Assembly (NCBI GenBank): GCA_000708835.1 | Contig: DF237028.1 | Location: forward strand, 2,891-66,890 | Direction: 5' to 3' | Source: Klebsormidium nitens | Lineage: Eukaryota > Streptophyta > Klebsormidiophyceae > Klebsormidiales > Klebsormidiaceae | Length of the DNA: 64,000 bases | Part shown: piece by piece, positions 10,296 to 22,489 of the stretch | How positions within the stretch are numbered: position 1 is the first letter of the stretch | Layout of the letters: each line of letters begins with the position of its first letter | Position numbers and translations under genes: made by a program | The notes under the pieces: generated by a model | What the model was told of the DNA's origin: nothing | Databases searched by the model: none | What the model saw: only the letters and a program-made list of their open reading frames with translations

Positions 10296-12682
10296 ATGCT
10301 GACGAATCAATTTCGCAGGCTGAAGGGCGACTCCACCACTCGCAAGAAGGGCCCAGCGTCAGTGGAGCAGGAGACGAAGAAGCTAAGGCAATTGCAGCTG
10401 CAAGCTGTCAAAGATTTGCGACAGGTGAGGGGACTAGGGGCACCACACATATGGTGGTGGTAAGTCCGGCAAGACTGACCACCTTCTGCTTTTTCCTGAA
10501 TCATGCCACTCCATTATTCTCAGTTCTGCCGCTTGCTTTTCTAAACCTGCAGGCAGTTCGCAATGCCCGCCAGTTTGAGGTGCGGAAGGTCTGCCGGCGC
10601 ATCCGAGCGCAAGAGGACAAGTGCAAAGTGGTCGCAGACAAGGACTCTGCGGCTGCCGTGTCGCTGCAGAAGGGGCTGGCCAAGCTGGGGGGGCAGCGGG
10701 AGGCGCTCAAGGTGCGCAACCGGGCGGCACGCTTCAAGTATCCTATCCACAAATTTGTATTAGTTGATTGAGGAGGCCCAGCCCAGATGTTGTACCACTC
10801 TTGAGACATAGAGTAATTTGAAGACGAAGGCTTGGCATCTGCTCAGATCCGCATTTAGACTTGGATTGTACTCTGGAGTTGTAAGCTTCTAATGCGTGCA
10901 GGCAGTCAATGTTGCCTTGGTGTTGCGCCGAGCCATTGACCAAGCGGAGGTGCCTGCTGAGCTGCTGCGAGACAGCGCGGAGGCTGACGCGCTGGCAGGG
11001 GCTGGAGAGCTGCACGAGTGGGCCGTTGGGCGGCTGCTAGCGGCCCACTGTGTGACGCAGGCATGTGAGAAAGTGAAAGGGGAGGTGGCGGGGCAGAAAC
11101 GGGCAATAGAAGTGGCGAGCGCGCGAAAGGAGAAGAAAGAGGCGGACAGGCAGGCAAGGGAGAAAGAGGGGGCGGATGCGAATGGAGGAAATGGTGGGCG
11201 TAAGCGGAAAGCAGATCAGTTGGTGGGATTGAGCGAGGATGCAGAGGATGAGCCTGACAACCGGGAGGATTCCAGTATGTCAGGCGAGGAAGATGAAGGG
11301 GCTGTACAAGATTTAGCAGAGCGGGCCCTGGCGAGGCTGCGGCAGGGGCAGGGGCGCAAACAAGCTCGGCTAGGTGCAGCAAGCAGCGGTGCGGAGGCTT
11401 CGAGTAGCGAATCAGACGGCGACGACCAGCCTGTGGATGACCTCGACGTGTCATCAGACGAGGGTGGATTCGATGGCGAAGCAGGGCCCTGCGACGATGT
11501 GAGCATGAGCGGAAGCGAGTCTGAGAACGAGCCAGCCGGTGTTAGTGGCAGGAGCATGGCAGGAAAGCAGAGGGGATCTGCCGCAAAGCCAGGCCTCAAG
11601 AAGCCCAAGAAGAAAAACCGTCTTGGTCAACGAGAGAGGAAGAGGTAAGGGGATGTTTGATTTACTCGAACTCTGCAAATGCACTGTGATTGTTGAGGGC
11701 AGCAATGATTTCTCCTCCAAATTCGCCTTCACGTTTTTGAACTGAACTCCCCAGTGAGCACTACATTGTAGAATCGGGGTAGAATCATGGATCCAAGTTT
11801 GTTTCACTACCGGGGTGGTTTCGAGGTCAGGTGGCTCGTAAGCAACTTGGAATGCACCACTGACTATCTAAGTTCGCAGTAGGACGAATTCTTTCAGCTG
11901 AACCGTATCGAATCACACAAGATCGGTGTAGAGTTGCTTGGCTTTTGACTTTTCGCCTGCTCTTGCAGACTACGTTGTATCTTGATCAGTCTCGGACCAG
12001 TTTGTGTGCGCAGCAATTGGAGGTGCGAGTGGACTTATGGTGTTAATCGTGCCTGCTTCGATCAAGCACTTTCGGGGAGGCAGTCCCCGTTGCAATTCCA
12101 GGTGTGCCGATTAATGCACTTGCTACTGTCTGAGATTTCGAGCGCTTATTCACATCCACGTGTCTGCTTGTCAGGTTGGCGGCCGCAGCCGCTCCGGATC
12201 GAGGGCGTGGTCCACCAAGAAGCTCCACCGGGCACACGCACAAAGGGCCACAGAAATGGTCCGCGGCTTCGAAGCAGCAGGAGCGGACAACGCTTGCCGC
12301 TCGCGGGGAGAGAACTCGACCTACTGCACTTCGTGGGCAAAGCGAAGAGAATCGAAATGGGGGTTTCTCAAAAGTCCGTCCTGAGTCAGCAAAGGTGGTG
12401 TTGCATCCCTCTTGGGCTGCGAAAAATGCTGCAGCAAAAATCATAGCGCCGTTCGCTGGGAAGAAGGTGGTGTTTGACGAAGAGGGAAAAAAGAAAGCTT
12501 TGTCTAGCTCCCAAGAGTCAATAAAATTTCATGATAACGAGAAGGATAGCAAGTCTAGTCATATGGCAAAGGGCGAGCCAGTATCCCTTCATCCTTCTTG
12601 GGCAGCCAAGAGGTCCCAGGCGCAAAAGCTATCATTGTCAGGAACACCCTCTTCTGCCCAAAAGATCAAGTTCGATGATTGA
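10296..12682 (+). CDS. BUD22/SRFBP1-family protein (ribosome biogenesis)
   Basis: BUD22-family proteins act in the nucleolus in small-subunit pre-rRNA processing; the animal member is SRFBP1. Exons: 10296-10424, 10553-10711, 10902-11644, 12175-12682, all GT-AG and phase-consistent, 512 residues. The N-terminal third is a basic helical region (RRLKGDSTTRKK, QAVRNARQFEVRKVCRRIR). The middle is very acidic and Ser-rich, a typical nucleolar tract. The C-terminal third carries the family signatures: KKNRLGQRERKR at the exon 3/4 junction and LHPSW followed by a GKKVVFDE-type ending. Oddly, the LHPSW plus K-FD ending occurs twice (LHPSW at about 420 and 482). The start is uncertain, since an acceptor 22 bases after the ATG would allow an upstream first exon. 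Confidence 0.82.
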
Positions 12683-13330
12683 TCAGTCGAGTATCCGCGT
12701 CTTCTCTCAAGAATTGCGACAACTGGAACATCGTCCAATGCAATGCAAATCCATGCGACTCGAGTAGACGTGATGCAAAGTATCTGGTGCCACCGCAGCC
12801 GCTAGCAGGTTCACAGCTCGCCCCTTGAACGCCAAAACTCATGCCCCGCACCTCTATGGCGTTCTGCATAGATTGTACGCGATTCAGACATGCGCGAAAA
12901 GTCCGTCAGTTCTTGCAGCTACTTTTAAAGTCTCTCGGTCGAATTATAGACCTTGGACCATGTCGCAAACGGTGGACAGATAACAATAGAACGTAAGCCG
13001 CAAGTACACAAGCCAACAGAGAACATCACATGCATGTGCATGAAACAGTCGTCACGAGCGAAGTAGTAGCCCCTTTCCGCTTCCGGAAGTCGACTGGTCC
13101 ATGCTTCCGTTCGATGAGCACGGATTCCGGTCGAGCAGATTTGATAGCGGAACGTTTCCAGGCGCACAATATTTGCAGCCTGCAGCCTGCAGGGCTGCGT
13201 TGCATTGCCTGCCTTTTCTTCACGTTCATTGATACCTAGGTCCTCTAAGTTTCAGTATTCTAGCTCAGCGATGGCGGCATTGTGCGTCAGACGTCCTTTC
13301 TAGACCACGTTCAGCCTGCATCTCCTTGTT
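12683..13330. other. Intergenic, no gene seen
   Basis: This spacer lies between two genes on the same strand. It should hold the 3' UTR of the BUD22-like gene and the promoter of the mTERF gene. Short open frames on both strands look random. Confidence 0.4.
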
Positions 13331-16300
13331 ATGGCACTCTCCAAGCTCCATTATGGGCACTTGCCTGTAGTATCTCCTCCTAGCTGCCCATGTAGTAACG
13401 TCTATACCAAGACCCGTGCAAGTTGGAATGTGTTTGCCCAATTCCCCGTCACTACGCCTGGGCTTCTCTGCATTTTGAAAAGCTGCAGCAAGGACGAGTC
13501 AACGCTGGTTGTTGAACACCAGCGAGGTCTGCATTGGGGGCAGCGAAGCTGGTGCGCAGCTGCAGGGCGTCTTGCTGGGGATACTGCAGTTCTGGTCGAC
13601 ACAAGGGAAACAGATGGGTCACTTCAAGAGCTACAATTGCCTCACATTGATGATGGTACGCCGGAGTCTGATCCCTTCAAGAAGGGGCAAAGTCGAGGGC
13701 GTGGATCCCTGAAAGAGGCATGGGAGAGGAAGCGCGCGCTGCGGCAGAGCCTGCGGGAGGCGGGCGTGCAAGCTGCGCCCACAGAGAAGCTGCTGCGCTC
13801 CACAAGAAGGGTAGGCGACCATGCGCGGGCCAGGCTGCAATTCTGGGAGCTGGAGGGACCCCACGTGGGGGCGGGGGGCGGGGCAGCGGTGGAGGGGCAT
13901 CCCTGGCTGCTGACGTGCGACTACCACGAGATGCTGGCCATCCGAGGCTGCCTGCTGGCGCATGGGGTCTCCCTCCGCCGCAATGCCAAGCTCCTGGTAA
14001 GGGGAATGCACCTTGGGGAGAAAGCCCCCAACGGCCCTGGCATACTGCCGGCAAGAACCTGGGGGGCAACTTGATGATGAATCAAGAACTTGACGGTCCT
14101 CTGTGAATGCTGCTTGGCTGTGGAGGCTGCCTGCCAGCGAAGGACCACCACTTGGTGATGCTGTAGACTGACCCCCGCATTGTCTCTGCAGAAGTACGCC
14201 CTGGAACACGGGCCCAACAACGTGGAGCGCCTGTTGTTGCTGCTGGAGGAGCTGGGCGTGTCGGACATCACTCGCGTGGTGCACACCTACCCCAGGCTGC
14301 TTGGGCTGCGGTGAGCCGCCTTTCTACCGGTGGTATTCTCCTGGTTGGTTTGCCCAGGCCAGCCGCAAGCCACCTCTCTACATGTGGCCTTCCCAGTACT
14401 GCCTTCGCTGCTCAGCATCAGCTTCGCATGGTGGATGTGGCAATCGGATGCAGCTCGAGTCACAACCTGGTTTGGGCCCTGTCGCCCTTTGACCCCTCCC
14501 GACCATACTCTCGACGTTGCGAGTTTTTTGTGTGTGTTTGAAATCACGGGAAACTCGGCGCTTGCCCTGAGTGGGCCCTGGTGTGATGCACTCCCCCAGT
14601 TCTGCGCCCCAGGTCGGAGGACGTTGCGGCCAAGGTGGCGTTCTTGCGTGACCTGGGCTTGGACGCATGTCGCTTGGGCCAGCTGTTCCAGTCCCAGCCG
14701 CGCTTCATCTACCCCAGCCTCGCAACCATGCAAAGCAAAGTGCGCAGCACACTATAAGGGAGCCCATTCTACCTTTGGTGCGAGCTTTATAGCGACTCTG
14801 AGCCGCGTCGTGAATGTGAAGGCTCGTTTTCTGGCTGACTTCTGCAGACTTGGTGCTGTCAGCGTCCAGTTTCAGGTTCGCCTTGAGCCCTGACCCGTCT
14901 CTTGCGCTGCCTTCCTCCGTTGCAGGTGGCCTTCCTGGTGTCCATGGGCTTCAGCCAGGCTCAAGCGGCGGTGGTCATCTCGCGCTACCCCCTCGCTCTT
15001 GGCTGCGACCTGCACTCCCACTTCCCCCGCATCCAGCAACTCTTCGAGGTACGCCATCTCTAATGCCGACGGTCTGTGACGGCAGAGGACATCGTGTGCT
15101 AGGATTGTGAACCGCGTTTCCCTCGCTCTGCGTTTCGTCCATTTAGGCCCCACTTCGCCCCTCAGATGAAATAACGGCCGCTGTTGGGCTGTCGTAGCGT
15201 ACATGCTGATCCTAACTGGATACGTTGCAGTTGCTTCCCTCGACGATGTTGGACGGCCTCCCAAGTGCTCGAAACGAGAACCGCCAAGAGCGAATCTAAT
15301 GTTCGAAGCAGGATGACACCGTGGTTGCCTCGCACAAAAACTGATCGATGAGACAGGGTCGTATTCAAGTCCGGACAGTCGTTTCTCAAGCTTCGGTTGG
15401 AGCTTGACCGGCAGCCTGAAGGCCCTGTTGCGCCTTGTGTGCGCGCAGGAGTACGGCTTCTCGCACGCCGACTTTCTGTACGTGGTGGAGCGGTCCCCGG
15501 GCGTGCTGCTGAGCCGCGTGGACGCCAACCTGCGGCCCAAGCTGGCCTTCTTCCGCGCGCGCGGCCTCTCCCCGCTGCAGCTGGTGGCCATGGTCAAGGC
15601 CTACCCGACGCTGCTCGGGAAGAACCTGCACTCCGCGCTGCAGCCCAAGGTGCGCGGAGCCTCGTCGTACGACGGCAGTCCTTCCGTGCTGGGTCTCATG
15701 AAAGGGCACGTATTTGGGAGAACATTACAACCCGACTGGGGAAAGGTTTGCTTAATCAAGTCTCTTTGCCCGATAGGCGGCTTCCTTTTTAAAAACGTCA
15801 ACGGGGATGTTCTCATCCTCACACCTTTTCAATTGGTGGAACAAAGTTATCGATTTGCTCTTGTTCCAGATAGGACCACTAGCGTTTGATGACCGGCACA
15901 TTTTCGCAACGGCTGTCTGCGAGCTTAGAGTTCATCGTCTGCACATCCATACCTCTTGTGGCCACCTTCACGTGTCCACACAATGAGCCCCAATGTTCGA
16001 GAGGGCGAACCCGTGTCACGTAAGCGACAATTTCTCCTTTGTGTCATTCACCAGTGACTCGAGTTGCCTCGCAACATTCCAGCCGTATCTCCCGAGCAGC
16101 GCCTTTTACGCAAAGCTCATTCTGTCGCTGTAGTTTGACGTGAGGTGTTGCGAGCAGCGCCTTAACACAAGACCGCTATCAATTGACGTGTGGTGTTGTT
16201 TCTGCGCTGGCTGCCAGGTGGAGTACCTGGTGGGCCCGATGGAGCGCGACATCAGCGAGCTGGTGGTGTACGCGGCGGTGCTGGGGTACAGCATGGCGCG

Positions 16301-16580
16301 GCTGCGGCGGCGGCAGGAGGCGGTGGCGCAGTACGGCATCACGTGCAGCCTGTCCACCATGCTCAGCCGCACCGACGCGCAGTTCGCGCAGTTCATCGCG
16401 CGCGTCAGCCGGCAGACGTACGAGGCCAAGATGGCGGGCGTGCGGCGCGTGCACCAGCAGCAGCAGCAGCAGCAGCCGCAGCGGCGGAGCGCGCTGGACC
16501 GGGTGGCGCTCGCGGACTTTGAGCTGCCCGTGTACAAGATGCACCGCGGGGACGGCCAGCTCAAGTGGCCGGCACGGTAG
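13331..16580 (+). CDS. mTERF-family protein (organelle transcription/RNA factor)
   Basis: mTERF proteins bind organelle DNA or RNA through stacked helical repeats and control transcription, splicing or rRNA maturation in mitochondria or plastids. Exons: 13331-13996, 14192-14310, 14613-14739, 14926-15048, 15449-15649, 16218-16580, in phase, 532 residues. From about residue 220 there are tandem mTERF motifs with the L-x3-GLS-x6-YP-LL pattern: LEELGVSDITRVVHTYPRLL, LRDLGLDACRL, MGFSQAQAAVVISRYPLALG, YGFSHADFLYVVERSPGVLL and RARGLSPLQLVAMVKAYPTL. The first exon is long, with a basic/Ser-rich beginning that could be an organelle transit peptide. A six-Gln run near the C-terminus comes from CAG codons. 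The compartment cannot be decided from sequence alone. Confidence 0.9.
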
Positions 16581-18328
16581 CTGCACACTGCTTGGATGCC
16601 GAGGACACGCGCCCCTTGTACAGACTCATCTGCGTTGAACACGAGTTGACGGGAACAGAGCCCACTCTTAACGGTAGTTGCACGGCTTGTTGAGGACTGG
16701 GTTCCATTTCTGCTTGATGGCACTGATAAAAAAGAAGAGCGTTTGCCAAGCCAACCAAAAGTCGCAAGCGGAGACGGGTTAGGTGACTGTACGCAAAAAC
16801 GTGCATGCTCCAACAATCACAGTGAACGTGATGAGATCGAGCTATATGCTCAAGGCCGCTGTGATCATGATAAATTGACTTTTTCATGACGCGTGAGAGC
16901 ATGCTGTGTTAACCAGAGGCCAAGTGCAGTTGTGTTGGCCTCCCTACAATTTATTGGTCGCACAACTGTTTAGATTGTGGGGGGGACGCTACAATTTGCA
17001 TCCTCAATTTCTCTCATGGTATATCATGGTATATTAATCATGTCAGCTAGCATGTCATATTTCTGCACAAGCTACCTACGGTGGGTTCCGGCCGAGTCGA
17101 CTCCGACTCGAACCGCAACGAAATTGTGGGACCCGGTATCAAATTCTGTCAGTGATACCGGCGGTTCACGTTACGCTGAGTCGGACTTCCGAAACNTGTA
17201 CGGTTCGAGTACTCAGGAATTTTTGCTCGGCCGTAAGTGAGTGTCATGAAGTTGTAAACAAGTGTATTATTTTACACTTTGACGGGAGCATGAAAATGCC
17301 ACACTAAGATGCGGCTTATGCAACATGCAGAAACCTTTGACAAGCTAAAAAAAATGTTGGGGGACCGTCATTAGCTGTCCTTTGAAGCTCCAACATCATG
17401 TTTTGTTCAGGACAAATCTCAAATAGCAGCATAGGAGGCGCAAAGTTGGCCGCCATTGTTGGATTTTGAAGAGCGCCTTCTCTTACACTCTTATATCAAA
17501 TCTCTGCACTCTTCTTTCAGTCTGGGTACCGCGGTACTCGTGCACGGTACAAGTCGGAAGTTCCGACCAAGACCATGAAATTTAAATTTGTCGGCCGCGC
17601 AGACTCGAGTCTCGCGCGACGGTACCGTACCTCCGGGCAGTACGTAATTGCCCGTTTGATCGACGTGTCAGGAAAAGCTCGATTCATGAATTCGGACCCG
17701 ATTCTCTAGTACGGCCGAGTACGATCGTTAGTACTGCGTACAAAATGTGTCGCGACGCGTGACACCGGTCATACAAATTTGAGACCCGACCGTCGCGCGG
17801 TCGATACCGTCGAGACCCACCATAGGTAGCTTGTGTGCAAAGAGTGCTAGGTTGCCCTAGGTACGTGGGCGGGTGTGCTGGGGAATTGATAGCATTGATA
17901 ACTGCAAGCGCACATGTAGCACAATTACGTGCACGCTCACAATACCTATGGAGAGTCAGCCAGATCGCGCTGGCCGCCATGCATGCATGCTCATATAGTA
18001 GGGGTGCGGGCCCTAGGCTTGCCTTCCAATGGTTATTACTGGTTAGTTTCATGATGCTTAAAGCCTAGGCTAGCCATGCATTCGTATCATTGAGTACTGT
18101 CGTGCACGCGCATCAAACATGTCATTTATTGTATTACATGGGTGGAATAATATGAGAGATGTTTGCTGCGCTTGTGACGATATGGGCCTGAATTAGCATA
18201 AAGGAACGGTTCATATTTACATGCAGAACTCCCTGCAATCTGTTCACCGCACCTCCATGAGAAGCCATCAGATTTTTAAGGAAGGGCGGCACGCCCACTC
18301 GCACCTCCGCTGCTTGCATCCTGGACCT
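16581..18328. other. Gene-poor intergenic stretch with palindromic words
   Basis: I find no credible gene. The segment 17080-17720 is rich in short self-complementary words (ggtaccgcggtacc-like, actcgagt, gtaccgtac, tcggccg), suggesting a decayed inverted-repeat element, but I could not delimit terminal repeats. One ambiguous base lies at about 17177. Confidence 0.4.
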
Positions 18329-19924
18329 TCAGAAGGTCGTCCACCGTCTCTCGTGACACGGCCCTACACCTCCTCTGGAGGACTTCCCACCCCGCACAAA
18401 GTCCTCCGGGAGCCCCTTCTCGCCAGCGAGCTGCTGCCGCGCCTTGACATTCCATGCGAAGGCGACACTAAGAGCAGTGGAGGGGTTCACATCCTCGTAC
18501 ACCTCGATGGCGCAGTCCTCAGGTCCACCATCGACGGTGCAGTCCCGCGCAAGCGTCAATGTGCACTTCGTCGATAAGTCGGTGATGAGGCTGAGGGGGG
18601 GGATCTCCCCATACGCGATGCCTGCCCACAGCTGATAGATTCCCTGCGGAGGAGCAAGCATGACAGTCTTATGGCAGCACTTTGACTAGACAGCCAATCT
18701 GAGAAGGAATGCTGTTGCAAGCTTTATTACGAATGTGAACAACAGCGTCTACAATTGGGTGGACATGCCCCGCTGCAATCAGTATTGGGCGCCTTCATTT
18801 CGTTCGACGCATATAAGCGTCAAAGGTGCAGCCGCTAAAGCATTGCGCTGGCACATGGAGGAGAACAGGACGTGACCCAGACCGTATTGACCAAGATAAA
18901 GTCGAACTTCTTCCAGACTTGCATCAAAAGCGGCGACTAGTGCCGCTCATCGATGCCGACCCTGCCTGGAAACCCCAGTCGCCCAGTCTCTGCAGCGCTT
19001 TACAAACCATCAAAGCGGCAGACCATCAAAGTGTGTCAATGGTACACCAAACCGCCTAAACCTATTCAGGTAAGACGTTGATCGGTTGAATCAGGTCGTT
19101 GATAAGTATATGGTACCCACTAGAGAGTTGAACAAGGTCACACTGTCATTGTTAAAACCGTAACCATTTGTTGATAAGTCTCTCAACACGTCACTGCCTG
19201 TAAGTGAAAGGGGGCATCTTTTCCTTAGCAGACAGTGCACCTAATGCCCCATCACTCAACGAAAACATGAACGAGCCAAGTCCGCAAGACTCTTTCAAAT
19301 GGATGAAGACTGCGCTGAAAGCAGATTTCTTATCAATCACGAGCTACACCTCACAAGCTGTACCCTCCGATATCTCATCTCAACATGCACTTACCAGCTC
19401 GGCAGGTTCCTCTTGAGCCCACCAGTCCCTCCCCTTCACTTCAGCTGATTTTCGAAGATTTGCCGACAGCCCATCCTCAAAATATACTTGAATGGCCTCA
19501 AGATAGAAACGGTGACTTTAGACCCGTGACCAGGAACAGACAAGGCACTCGCCTGGCCAACAACGCCCGTGGCCTCCTTCGTAGTCTTCAGATCCAGATG
19601 TACAGCGCCTGTTGCCAGCGCGTACTCGAGCTCCGCTGCGTCCGTGAACAGCAGGTCGTTCGTCCCGGACAAGTATGTGTGAACCTTCCCCGTTTTGACC
19701 AGGACGCTGAGGGCTTCGTTGCTCTTGTCCGCAATACAGAACACCTTTAGAGGACCCTGCAGAAATATCAGCAACAAAAAGGTCAGGAAGAAACTTTGAA
19801 GGATGATTGTAGGATCATTCACAAGGGCCCCGAGCGTCAGCCTCGGTCCAATTCGAGAAATTTTCGGCATGCGGGTCATGTATACCGTCATCCATTCGGT
19901 GGTGTGAAGCATCTCAAAACGCAA
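18329..19924 (-). CDS. Unrecognised spliced gene (hypothetical protein)
   Basis: I do not recognise the family. Two stretches on the minus strand look coding. The first runs from an acceptor at 19756 and encodes PLKVFCIADKSNEALSVLVK and HTYLSGTNDLLF, reaching a strong donor (ctg then gtaagt) at 19395. Its reading frame must shift midway: the ending YFEDGLSANLRK, GRDWWAQEEPAEL is in a different frame from the beginning. A 56-nt intron 19552-19497 with a GC donor (cag/gcgagt) and a weak gag acceptor would restore phase. The second is 18643-18329, with GIYQLWAGIAYGEIPPL, SLITDLSTKCTLTL and AIEVYEDVNPSTALSVAF, stopping at 18329; it follows the first in phase 0. The 5' end is unknown: an ATG at 19924 with a hydrophobic run is one option. 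A pseudogene is possible. Confidence 0.35.
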
Positions 19925-20018
19925 AACTTAGATAAACGCAGCGGGCAACCATAACAGAAGGCCTCGGGACTGATCCGGTCTGCCTTCGAATGCACCTGCA
20001 GCCCTTTGGAGGCCAAGA

Positions 20019-20092
20019 GCTGTAAAAGACCATTCAGCCATCGGGAGGCCAGAAACCTGTAAAAGACCATTCAGCCATCGAAAGGCCACCAG
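20019..20092. repeat. Tandem duplication, two copies of about 37 bp
   Basis: Two adjacent near-identical units share ctgtaaaagaccattcagcc followed by atcg and aggcca. They lie between the two unrecognised minus-strand genes. This is probably a local duplication of no coding value. Confidence 0.6.
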
Positions 20093-20410
20093 ACGCACTT
20101 AGAAAAGTCAAACTTCATTACTGCAGGCTAGCACACTTCGACGAGGGGCAGCTGATCAGGAAGGGCCGAGCTCGACGGCTTGAGTCCAGCCGTCCACTGT
20201 CTTTCAACGATCGTCCACAGTTGCATACCAACACCACAGTGCGCAAGAAGCCCCAGCACGTGAAAAGGCCATCGCATTGGTTTGTCCACAGTTCATGTGG
20301 AGACCCAGGGAGCCTCACTGCTCTTGGAACAACGAGAAACAGAGTTCCCTGGGCGCTGGGCGCTGTAAGTAGAAAGGCCCTTACCACTCCCAAACGCTTC
20401 GCTTCCGCCT

Positions 20411-22489
20411 CTAGGAATTCAGCGCAGGGGCGTAGTAGTCGCGCTCCTTTCCGGTGGGGATCTCCTGGAAGCGCTCCACGATCCGGCTGGGGTCACCTTG
20501 GAGTCGGGCCAGGAGAGCCGGGAGGTCCTCCTCCTTGCGTCGATAGACGGACGTCCCGGCGCGGCGTGAGATCTCGAACGGCAAGCGCCATGCGTCCTTT
20601 CCCTTGGACCCGTCAGAGATCCTGATCACGACAAAAGACGTGGTGGCCGCTGCAGTTCAAAAGAAAGCTTCGTTTCAGTCGTACACAAACACGTAATTGC
20701 ACATATCGAAGGTCAGGGTCCGCTCCATTGTAGGCTTGCCAGTTGCTGTTCTACTGCCCCTCAATGCCCCGACCAGCTCTAATGACGCTTTGCCATAAGA
20801 CCAGAGCCTGCTGTACAGAATCTACACGGATGATGCTCCAACAATGTAAGAGCCACAACCGAAAGCCGAGACCATGTTGCGACCAGCACCCGTCCAAGCC
20901 TCAAAAAAACCACAGAGCGCTCTTTCTTGAAAGAAATCAGCTCACTAACGACGGTGTCCACAGCTGCAGTGACGACAAGGAGAAAGGGTTTGCCAATACT
21001 TACGCTTTCCCAAGCGAGGGGGGAAGGGCGTCCCCTGATTCACGGAGCCTTCCGAGCCCAGCTTCGGAGCCATTTGCACCATCGTGGCGCGCTGCGGCTT
21101 TGCTGCGGATCCCAGACCTGGATGGTCGGCTGGCTGGCTCCCCACGCTCTTGGATTTTTTTGAGTTGGCTCTTGAGCGTGCTTCGTAGCTTCAGCAACTA
21201 TTGCGATCTGCAACAACGCACTTAACTTTTTTAACTCCTTAAGCCAGATTCAAGACCGTCCATATCAATGACGCGCGTCCAGTCGCTTCCTTTGGAGCAC
21301 AGGCCTACACATCGGATGGTCACAGAAACATGTGTAGCGTGACTTCATCGACGTAAGAGAGGCTCCATATCAAGCAGCAACAAAGGGGTACTTTCTGAGT
21401 GTCCTGGCAGAAGCAGGATACCCCAGGGAGGAAATGAGCCCTTCAAGAACCAAGAGAACACACCTGGTGTTCCTCAGCGTAGTCGTTGACTGCTACAAGT
21501 TCAGTGCTAGGCAAGTTCGCAATAAGCTTGGTCAGCTTCTGTGGTTTGTTCAGGACCGTGGCTGACAGGACCTCCATGACAGCTTCACAGGGGAGCGCCT
21601 CAGTGAAGTGCAGCCAGGTGGGGGCGTGCGAGAAGGCAGTCGTATGCTGTGACAAGGACAGAAAGTGGGGTGAATGAGAAAGCAGGCACAGTCACTGGCA
21701 TGTCGAGGAGCATGTTCACATGAGATAAAGAACAGCAAAGTAATAGCAGCCCTGCTGTTGACAACACAGTCTGCAAGATGCATCCAACCATGCACGTACA
21801 GATTCAAGTGAATGGCTGCACTTGAGTCCTTGACACAGGGCCAAATCCCAGAAGCGCAGCAGAATCCTTGACACTTACCTCACCAAACTCGGAGGGAACC
21901 ATCACCCTCAAATGCTCCTGCAAGAACTTCTCCGGAAAAGTTTCTGCACAGAGAACGCCAGCAAGGTGGTGAGGCGATCGGAAGTGAAGAAGCAAGTTGT
22001 AGCTTTTCCAGGACGCTTGAAGCAACATGGAAGACTGAATCTGTGCTGTAGCTCTTGTCTTGCATCTGCCTCCTTGATAATCAGTGAACTATAAAAATAC
22101 AGCAACATATGGTTCTATAATTCCACACCTGAAGCAACTCAGATACTGACGAAGCAGCAGCCTGGCAAGACATACAACATGAGGAGGCCCACCCCTCGAG
22201 GGCCCGATCTGACTCCTTTCACAAGGCACTCACCACAGACAGCCCGTTTGGGCCATACACCATAGGCCACCTTCTGCTCCTTCACCACCCATGCGCCAAC
22301 ATCGATCTTCTCAGGTGCATCGAGCCACCTTCTGCCCCCGACTCGAGCTTCCAAACCCTCACAAGCCTCCGCTGATCTCCAAGACAACTTACGCAACCCT
22401 TGCATCACTTCCTGCAGCCTTGCCTGGATGTCCAAGTTGGACAGGTCTCTCAGCCGCTTTCTGCAAGACATGAAATGCGATCCGTTCAT
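20411..22489 (-). CDS. Unrecognised spliced gene (hypothetical protein)
   Basis: The family is not recognised. Exons that join in phase: 22489-22234 (KRLRDLSNLDIQARLQEVMQ, APEKIDVGAWVVKEQKVAYG), 21943-21879 (TFPEKFLQEHLRVMVPSEFG) and 21646-21464 (APTWLHFTEALPCEAVMEVL, LIANLPSTELVAVNDYAEEH). The last exon, about 20649-20411, encodes SFVVIRISDGSKGKDAWRLP, SVYRRKEEDLPALLARLQGD and a C-terminus ending in ALNS, stop at 20411. At least one middle exon lies near 21200-21005, ending at a gtaagt donor, and perhaps another near 20960-20880, but I could not fix their frames. The ATG at 22489 is tentative because a good acceptor (cttgcag) follows it. The protein looks soluble and helical in the first half. 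No membrane segment or known catalytic motif stands out. Confidence 0.42.
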
